A stretch of 64,000 nucleotides of DNA from Paracidovorax oryzae ATCC 19882. GTDB lineage: Bacteria > Pseudomonadota > Gammaproteobacteria > Burkholderiales > Burkholderiaceae_C. Shown piece by piece: positions 58,934 to 64,000 of this stretch. The stretch covers positions 186,001 to 250,000 of the forward strand of contig NZ_JMKU01000005.1 of assembly GCF_000687165.1 (NCBI RefSeq), read 5' to 3'. The notes beneath the pieces are model-generated. The model worked only from the letters and a program-made list of their open reading frames with translations, had not been told where the DNA came from and made no database searches. The position numbers and the translations under genes were made by a program. Position 1 is the stretch's first letter. Every line of letters starts with the position of its first letter.

Positions 58934-59968
58934 TCAGGGCGACGGCTGCGCGGCGGCGGGCCCCAGCAGGGGCGCGGCATGCGCAACCCGCGAACGGACT
59001 CGATCGAGCAGGTTGTTGCGGGCCGCATCATACGCGCGGATCAAAGCCTGCTCGAACGCCAATATGTCAGCGGACCCGTGGCTCTTGAAGACGAGCCCCC
59101 GCAGCCCGAGCAGCGCCGCACCGTTGTAACGGCGGTGGTCCATGCGCCGCATCAGCGCAGATAGCACCGGATAGGCCACAACTGCCGCGATTTTCGTGAA
59201 GATGCCGCGTTTGAACTCCTGCTTGAGTGCGCCGACGATCATCGATGCGACGCCCTCGCTGGCCTTGAGCGCCACGTTGCCCACGAAGCCATCGCACACG
59301 ACGATGTCCACGGTGCCCTTGAATATGTCATTGCCTTCCACGTTGCCATAGAAGTTCAGGTCACCGGATTCGGACGCGGAGCGCAGCAGCTCGCCGGTGC
59401 GCTTGATGACTTCATTGCCCTTGATGACCTCTTCGCCAATGTTGAGCAGGCCGACCGCAGGCTCTTGCGCACCCTCGTGCAGCGCCGACACCAGGGCCGC
59501 GCCCATGACGGCGAACTGCAGCAGATGCTCGGCACTGCAATCCACGTTGGCGCCCAGGTCCAGCACGGTGGTCGCACCGCCCCGGGCATTGGGCATCTGG
59601 GTGGCGATGGCGGGCCGGTCGATGCCGTCCAGGGTCTTCAGGAGGTAGCGCGCGATCGCCATCAGTGCACCGGTATTGCCCGCCGACACGGCGACCTGGG
59701 CTGCACCGTCCTTCACCTGCTGAATCGCCACGCGCATGGAGGAGTCCTTCTTGCGGCGAAGGGCCACCTCCACGGGGTCGTCCATCGAGACGACCTCACT
59801 GGCCGGGACGACCTGGGCACGCTCGTGCGCGAACCCGCCCAGGCTCTCGGGCCGGCCCACCAGCAGCAGCCGCGCTTGCGGATGGTGTTCGAGGAATTGG
59901 CGGCAAGCCGCCAGCGTGACGCGGGGGCCGTGATCGCCCCCCATGCAGTCGACAGCCAGTGTGATCAT
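58934..59968 (-). CDS. plsX: Phosphate acyltransferase PlsX
   Basis: Makes acyl-phosphate from acyl-ACP for phospholipid synthesis. It is 344 aa. N-terminal [29 protein letters not shown] and [20 protein letters not shown] are diagnostic. The ATG at 59968 is chosen over one 7 codons upstream because it begins the conserved ITLAVD. A hairpin lies between it and rpmF. Confidence 0.97.
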   Translation of the reverse strand: MITLAVDCMGGDHGPRVTLAACRQFLEHHPQARLLLVGRPESLGGFAHERAQVVPASEVVSMDDPVEVALRRKKDSSMRVAIQQVKDGAAQVAVSAGNTGALMAIARYLLKTLDGIDRPAIATQMPNARGGATTVLDLGANVDCSAEHLLQFAVMGAALVSALHEGAQEPAVGLLNIGEEVIKGNEVIKRTGELLRSASESGDLNFYGNVEGNDIFKGTVDIVVCDGFVGNVALKASEGVASMIVGALKQEFKRGIFTKIAAVVAYPVLSALMRRMDHRRYNGAALLGLRGLVFKSHGSADILAFEQALIRAYDAARNNLLDRVRSRVAHAAPLLGPAAAQPSP

Positions 59969-60029
59969 GGGCGACTCGCCGGATCGCACGCGAGCGGGAT
60001 CCGGAAAAAAGAAGCAGCGGACAAAACAA

Positions 60030-60063
60030 AGGCCCGCGCTACCGCATGTGTAGCAGCGGGCCT
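60030..60063 (-). terminator. Partial terminator or attenuator between rpmF and plsX
   Basis: AGGCCCGC (60030-60037) pairs with GCGGGCCT (60056-60063), with an inner GCTAC/GTAGC stem. On the minus strand it is followed by TTTGTTTTG (60029-60021). It is placed to lower plsX-fab expression relative to L32. Confidence 0.7.
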
Positions 60064-60080
60064 CGGCGCGCGGGCGAAGA

Positions 60081-60263
60081 TCAGGCTTCGGACTTGTTCT
60101 TCAGCACCTGACGACCACGGTAGAAGCCGTTGGGGCTGATGTGGTGGCGCAGGTGGGTTTCGCCGGTGGTGGGCTCGACAGCGATGCCGGGCACGTTCAG
60201 GGCGTTGTGCGAACGGTGCATGCCGCGCTTGGAAGGGGACTTTTTGTTCTGTTGAACAGCCAT
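60081..60263 (-). CDS. rpmF: 50S ribosomal protein L32
   Basis: Small 50S protein near the peptidyl-transferase region. It is 60 aa. [20 protein letters not shown] then [15 protein letters not shown] are diagnostic; no zinc cysteines, as in proteobacteria. Clustered upstream of plsX-fab as in E. coli. Confidence 0.98.
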   Translation of the reverse strand: MAVQQNKKSPSKRGMHRSHNALNVPGIAVEPTTGETHLRHHISPNGFYRGRQVLKNKSEA

Positions 60264-60347
60264 GGTGGCTCCTGGTCTTGAAAGGGTGGGTTGGTAAAAA
60301 CGCGATCAGCCCATTGAAGACACGAGGGGATTCGCGCGAAGCCCATG

Positions 60348-60353
60348 ATTATA
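60348..60353 (-). promoter_or_regulatory. Candidate -10 (TATAAT) for rpmF-plsX-fab
   Basis: Perfect TATAAT on the minus strand 85 bp upstream of rpmF, between the DUF177 stop and rpmF. No clear -35 at proper spacing; TTGAAA lies too close (12-bp spacer). Preceded by TGGGC rather than an extended -10. Confidence 0.45.
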
Positions 60354-60367
60354 GCCCAAATGGTTTT

Positions 60368-60919
60368 TCAACCCCCAGGCTTGCCGGTCTTGAGGGATGC
60401 GAGCGCAGCGAAGGGGTTCGGCTTGTCCGCGCTGGCCTCCTCGAAATCCTCGTCGCTGGAGGCCATCCGCACGGGGGCAGGACATTCGTCGTGCCGCGGC
60501 ACGAGCGGCAGCGCCATGAGGAGTTCGTCCTCGATCAGTTCACGCAGGTTGAATTCGCGGCTCAGGGCCAGCAGGTCTTCCTCGCTCTCGTCGTCGAGCG
60601 CCTCGGCCGTGGCCTCGTCGGCAACGAACCGGAACTCGCGATCGACCTCCAGGGGGACGTCCACCGGCCCGAGGCAGCGCTGGCAGGTCATGGGGAAAGC
60701 AGCGCGCACCCGCAGCCGCAGCCAGATCTGGCCACCGATGCCGTGCGTGGTCCGCACTTCGCCGTCGGCCGTCCAGTCCACGAGCAGGTCAGGGTGCAGC
60801 CCTTTGGCCTCCTGCGCCAGTCGCTCGTATTTCAGGAGCGAATCATGGCCGGACAGATGACCGCCCGCCTGCGCGAATGCCTTGACGTCGAGGCGCTGGG
60901 GAGAGAATTCCTTGGTCAT
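60368..60919 (-). CDS. yceD: DUF177 (YceD family) protein
   Basis: 183 aa, the YceD protein that sits upstream of rpmF in most bacteria. Core FPMTCQRCLGPVDVPLEVD with the CxxC pair, and the acidic EALDDESEEDLLALSREFNL. In plants and some bacteria the family is linked to 23S rRNA accumulation (from family literature, not shown here). The ATG at 60919 was chosen because the upstream residues are not conserved. Divergent from maf with 26 bp between starts. Confidence 0.93.
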   Translation of the reverse strand: MTKEFSPQRLDVKAFAQAGGHLSGHDSLLKYERLAQEAKGLHPDLLVDWTADGEVRTTHGIGGQIWLRLRVRAAFPMTCQRCLGPVDVPLEVDREFRFVADEATAEALDDESEEDLLALSREFNLRELIEDELLMALPLVPRHDECPAPVRMASSDEDFEEASADKPNPFAALASLKTGKPGG

Positions 60920-60945
60920 GCCGGCAGTGTAAGAGAATCGCCGCC

Positions 60946-61545
60946 ATGTCTGCCCCCGCCCCCCCTCTCCGCCCACTGGTACTGGGCTCCACCTCCCGCT
61001 ACCGGCGCGAACTGCTCGCCCGGCTGGGAGTGCCTTTCGACGTTTCCGCGCCCGATGTGGACGAAACCCCTCAACCCGGCGAGTCTCCGCGCGATCTGGC
61101 CCTGCGGCTCGCGCAGGCCAAGGCGCGCGATGTGGCGCGGCGCCACCCCGATGCGGTCGTCATCGGCTCCGACCAGGTGGCGGACCTGTCCGGCTCCCCG
61201 CTCGGCAAGCCGGGCACCCATGAGCGGGCCGTGGCCCAGCTGCAGCGCATGCGCGGCCGGACCGTGGTGTTCCAGACGGCCGTGACCGTGGCCTGCGCCG
61301 CCACGGGTTTCGAGGCCACCGATCTCGCACCGGTGGAAGTGCGCTTCCGGGATCTCTCCGATGAAGAGATCGAGCGCTATCTGCGCGCCGAACAGCCCTA
61401 TGACTGCGCGGGCAGCGCCAAGAGCGAAGGCCTGGGCATCAGCCTGCTGGACGCCATCGTGAGCGACGATCCCACGGCGCTGGTGGGCCTGCCGCTGATC
61501 CGCACGTGCCGCATGCTGCGCGACGCGGGCCTGGTGCTGCCATGA
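60946..61545 (+). CDS. Maf family nucleotide pyrophosphatase (YceF/m7GTP type)
   Basis: Hydrolyses non-canonical nucleoside triphosphates such as m7GTP. It is 199 aa. LVLGSTSRYRRELLARLG with the Ser/Arg pair, DVDETPQPGE, and the catalytic GSDQVADLSG. The SxR element suggests the YceF branch rather than Maf (dTTPase/UTPase). Its stop overlaps the next gene start by 4 bp (ATGA). Opposite to DUF177-rpmF-plsX, an arrangement also seen in E. coli (yceF-yceD-rpmF). Confidence 0.94.
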   Translation: MSAPAPPLRPLVLGSTSRYRRELLARLGVPFDVSAPDVDETPQPGESPRDLALRLAQAKARDVARRHPDAVVIGSDQVADLSGSPLGKPGTHERAVAQLQRMRGRTVVFQTAVTVACAATGFEATDLAPVEVRFRDLSDEEIERYLRAEQPYDCAGSAKSEGLGISLLDAIVSDDPTALVGLPLIRTCRMLRDAGLVLP

Positions 61546-62363
61546 CGGAGCAGGCCCGCCCTCCCCTGCCACCCGGTGCGGCCGGCACGTCCCGCGGCAC
61601 GCTGTATCTCGTCCCGGCCCCCCTGGATTTCGGGTGCGACGAACAGGCACCGCTGGAGGATGCCCTTCCCGCGGGCACCCTGCGGAAGGCGGCAGGCATC
61701 ACCCACTGGATCTGCGAGAACGCGAAGAGCACGCGCGCCTACCTCAAGCGCATCGATGCGCTCCACCCGCTGGCGGCGCCACTGCAGGAACAGTCCATTA
61801 CCGAATTGCCGCGCGAGGTCCACAAGAAGGGGGACCACCAGGGAGCCCCCGGTGGCGCGGCCGGTTTCGATGCCAGCCCGTTGCTGGCCGCGGCGATGGC
61901 GGGCCACGACATGGGGCTGGTCAGCGAGGCAGGGATGCCCGCCGTGGCGGACCCCGGCAGCTCGGTGGTGCGCGCGGCCCATGACCTGGGCGTGCGCGTG
62001 GAGCCGCTCACCGGTCCCGTCTCGCTGCTGCTCGCCCTGGCGGCCAGCGGCCTCAACGGCCAGAACTTCGCGTTCAACGGCTACCTGCCGCAGGATGCGG
62101 CCCAGCGCACGCAGCGCATCCGGGAACTGGAGGCGCTGGCGCTGCGGCAGGGGCAGACACAGCTGTTCATCGAGACACCCTATCGCAACCCTGCGCTGTG
62201 GCAAGCCCTGGTCAAGACGCTGCAGCCCCACACCCGGCTGGCATTCGCCAGCGGCCTGACCCTGGCCAGCGCCCGCACGGCCAGCCAGCTCGTGCGCCAC
62301 TGGCGCCAGCAGCCGGAGGCGCTGGACAGCCGCACGCCCGTCGTGTTCGCCATCGGACGGTGA
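61542..62363 (+). CDS. SAM-dependent methyltransferase, RsmI-like (tetrapyrrole methylase fold)
   Basis: 273 aa, class III methyltransferase fold. SEAGMPAVADPGSSVVRAAH, VEPLTGPVSLLLALAASGL and FNGYLPQ resemble RsmI (16S rRNA C1402 2'-O-methyltransferase). The usual N-terminal GTLYLVPTPIGNL-type start is altered to GTLYLVPAPLDFG, so this is probably the paralogue found next to maf rather than RsmI itself. Target not known. Confidence 0.85.
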   Translation: MTEQARPPLPPGAAGTSRGTLYLVPAPLDFGCDEQAPLEDALPAGTLRKAAGITHWICENAKSTRAYLKRIDALHPLAAPLQEQSITELPREVHKKGDHQGAPGGAAGFDASPLLAAAMAGHDMGLVSEAGMPAVADPGSSVVRAAHDLGVRVEPLTGPVSLLLALAASGLNGQNFAFNGYLPQDAAQRTQRIRELEALALRQGQTQLFIETPYRNPALWQALVKTLQPHTRLAFASGLTLASARTASQLVRHWRQQPEALDSRTPVVFAIGR

Positions 62364-62378
62364 TCTCCGGCGGGAACG

Positions 62379-62406
62379 AAAAAGAGGCGCCGCGGCGCCT
62401 CTTTTT
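62379..62406. terminator. Bidirectional terminator between the methyltransferase and the S49 peptidase genes
   Basis: AAAAAGAGGCGCC (62379-62391) and GGCGCCTCTTTTT (62394-62406), 13-bp perfect inverted repeat with A-rich and T-rich flanks. Serves the convergent genes. Confidence 0.9.
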
Positions 62407-62429
62407 CTTGCGGGAGGGAACCCGCCTGT

Positions 62430-63482
62430 TCAGCGCACGGCCGGCAAGCTGGCACCCAGGGCGCGGATGGCGGTTTCGCCCATGGCGGCGCCGAACTTCT
62501 TCACCAGGCGCTCGGCCACGTTGTCCCGGCGCGTGTAGTCGATGATGTCCTCGGCCTTGACGACTTCGCGGGCCACGTAATCGAGGTTGCCCAGGTGGTC
62601 GGCCAGCCCCATGTCGACGGCCTGCTGGCCCGTCCAGAACAGGCCGCTGAACGTGTCCGCCGTGGGCTTGAGGCGATCGCCCCGCCCTTTCTGGACCACG
62701 TGGATGAACTGCTGGTGGATCTGGTCGAGCATGGCCTGTGCATAGGTACGCTGCTTCTCGGACATCGGGCTGAACGGATCGAGGAAGCCCTTGTTCTCGC
62801 CCGCCGTGAGCAGGCGGCGTTCCACGCCGAGCTTTTCCATGGTGCCGGTGAAGCCGAACCCGTCCATCAGCACGCCGATGCTGCCCACGATGCTGGCCTT
62901 GTCCACGAAGATCTGGTCGGCGCCGGCCGCGATGTAGTAGGCAGCCGATGCGCAGGTTTCCTCGACCACCGCATAGACCGGCTTGTTGTACTTGGCCTTG
63001 AGCCGGATGATCTCGTCGTTGATGATGCCAGCCTGCACGGGGCTGCCGCCAGGGGAGTTGATGAGCAACACCACGGCCTGGGAGCCGGAGTCCTCGAAGG
63101 CGCTGCGCATGGCAGCGACCACGAATTCCGCGCTCGCCTCTGCACCGGACGCGATCTCGCCCTTGATGTCCACCACGGCGGTGTGCGGCGTGCTTTTGCT
63201 GGGCGTCGTAACGTCGCGCGCAAGCAACACCCAGGCCACGGCGACCAGGAAAACCAGCCATGCCATGCGGGTGAAAACACGCCAGCGGCGCGCTGAGCGC
63301 TGTTCGGAGAGGGTGGCGAAGACGAGTTTTTCCAGCACCTCACGCTCCCAGCCAGGGGGCCTGTCGGCCGCGGCCGGGGTGTCTTTCGCTATTTTTTCAG
63401 GAGCACTCTGGGCCCACAGGTCAGGCGTGGGCGACGGATCAGCTTCCAGGCCGGAGGGTTCTTTCCGGGTCGGATCGGTCAT
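62430..63482 (-). CDS. S49 family signal peptide peptidase (SppA/SohB-like)
   Basis: Membrane serine peptidase that degrades cleaved signal peptides. It is 350 aa. One transmembrane helix at about 73-87 (MAWLVFLVAVAWVLLA). The catalytic core includes VVLLINSPGGSPVQAG, nucleophile S179 in EETCASAAYYIAAGAD, and IVGSIGVLMDGFGF. Short form with one S49 domain. 8 bp after the Rieske gene. Confidence 0.93.
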   Translation of the reverse strand: MTDPTRKEPSGLEADPSPTPDLWAQSAPEKIAKDTPAAADRPPGWEREVLEKLVFATLSEQRSARRWRVFTRMAWLVFLVAVAWVLLARDVTTPSKSTPHTAVVDIKGEIASGAEASAEFVVAAMRSAFEDSGSQAVVLLINSPGGSPVQAGIINDEIIRLKAKYNKPVYAVVEETCASAAYYIAAGADQIFVDKASIVGSIGVLMDGFGFTGTMEKLGVERRLLTAGENKGFLDPFSPMSEKQRTYAQAMLDQIHQQFIHVVQKGRGDRLKPTADTFSGLFWTGQQAVDMGLADHLGNLDYVAREVVKAEDIIDYTRRDNVAERLVKKFGAAMGETAIRALGASLPAVR

Positions 63483-63490
63483 GGGATGTC

Positions 63491-63868
63491 TCAGAATTCC
63501 ACGGGTTGCAACTGGGAGCCAGTATGCCAGCGCACCACTCCGGACTCTTCCGAAATTGCGATCTTCACCAGTCCGCCACGGCAGGGGCCGCCCGCACAGG
63601 CGCCGGTGTCGGGGCGGTAGGCCGCGCCATGCGAGGCGCAGAGCAGCCAATGCCCCGTGTCATCGAAGAAGCGGTTGGGCTGCCAATCCATCTCCATGGG
63701 CACATGGGTGCACTGGTTCAGGTAGGCATGGACCTGCCCCTGGTAGCGGATGGCGAAGGCACGGCAGGACTGCCCGGCCCACACGACATCAAATGGAACG
63801 GCATCGCCGCCCTCCCGCAGCGCGTCGCTCGGGCACAGGGGAATGGCCGGTCCCGGGACATCGGTCAT
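63491..63868 (-). CDS. Rieske [2Fe-2S] domain protein
   Basis: 125 aa. Cluster ligands C53-x-H55 (QCTHVPMEMD) and C77-x2-H80 (LLCASHGAAY). No transmembrane segment, so probably a soluble ferredoxin-like protein. Partner enzymes are not in the window; the gene lies between a HAD hydrolase and sppA, a context seen in Comamonadaceae. Confidence 0.92.
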   Translation of the reverse strand: MTDVPGPAIPLCPSDALREGGDAVPFDVVWAGQSCRAFAIRYQGQVHAYLNQCTHVPMEMDWQPNRFFDDTGHWLLCASHGAAYRPDTGACAGGPCRGGLVKIAISEESGVVRWHTGSQLQPVEF

Positions 63869-63897
63869 GTTCGGCCCTCCAGGGTGCGCCGGTGCGA

Positions 63898-64000
63898 TCA
63901 GCCGTTGCGCACCAGCCAGTCGTGCAGGTCGGCCACGGAATGGGCGACGTGCAGCGGCTCCAGCGCATGGAATCCGGAGGGCTCGTGCGCTCCGTAGCTC
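63898..64000 (-). CDS. HAD-superfamily hydrolase, C-terminal fragment (cut by window edge)
   Basis: The last 34 codons of a gene running off the right end. The C-terminus reads SYGAHEPSGFHALEPLHVAH then SVADLHDWLVRNG, resembling the end of phosphoglycolate-phosphatase-like HAD hydrolases. The catalytic motifs lie outside the window. Stop at 63898-63900. Confidence 0.6.
   Translation of the reverse strand, partial: SYGAHEPSGFHALEPLHVAHSVADLHDWLVRNG

Overview
The window is 64 kb of GC-rich chromosome from a beta-proteobacterium, most likely Comamonadaceae of the Acidovorax/Paracidovorax type. The evidence is protein sequence character, priB lying between rpsF and rpsR, the order leuC-leuD-leuB-asd-fimV-truA-trpF-trpB-trpA-accD, and the long minus-strand block rpmF-plsX-fabHDG-acpP-fabF-rpoE-rseAB-mucD-lepA-lepB-rnc-era-recO-pdxJ-acpS-nagZ. 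I see no rRNA, tRNA, CRISPR array, prophage or insertion sequence. Nearly all of it is housekeeping sequence.

Layout. 0-9 kb: the 5' end of homoserine dehydrogenase and alaC (minus), a Mth938-domain protein, peroxiredoxin bcp, a PIN-PhoH ATPase and a small coiled-coil membrane protein (plus), then dnaB and the rpsF-priB-rpsR-rplI operon (minus). 8.5-12.5 kb: the chaperone operon grpE-dnaK-dnaJ behind a sigma32-type promoter. 12.7-19.4 kb: a LysR regulator, leuC, an entericidin-like small lipoprotein, leuD, leuB, an SDR oxidoreductase, and asd behind a Thr/Lys/Ile-rich leader peptide. 19.6-27.4 kb: fimV, truA, trpFBA, accD. 27.4-35.1 kb: yggT, a LON-domain protein and a six-gene surface polysaccharide cluster (three glycosyltransferases, a polyprenyl-phosphate sugar transferase, a methyltransferase, a flippase). 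35.2-40.7 kb: lysS, a REC-GGDEF diguanylate cyclase, an MscS-like channel, a DUF3300 lipoprotein. 40.9-60.3 kb: the minus-strand block joining cell-wall recycling, cofactor synthesis, RNA processing, secretion, the sigmaE envelope-stress module and fatty-acid synthesis. 60.4-64 kb: a DUF177 protein, maf, an RsmI-like methyltransferase, an S49 peptidase, a Rieske protein and the 3' end of a HAD hydrolase.

How the genes work together. Hom, Asd, LeuBCD and TrpFBA are amino-acid pathways. Asd makes the shared precursor of Thr, Ile, Lys and Met. The leader peptide in front of asd ends in a run of Thr, Lys and Ile codons and is followed by alternative hairpins and a terminator-like hairpin, so it looks like an end-product-sensing attenuator. 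I consider it the most interesting signal in the window. Second in interest is the 475-bp gap between mucD and lepA, which holds a cluster of DnaA boxes and a probable short minus-strand RNA. A roughly 105-bp structured repeat is also present in two opposite-facing copies, beside accD and era. All identifications are from reading the sequence; no database search was run.
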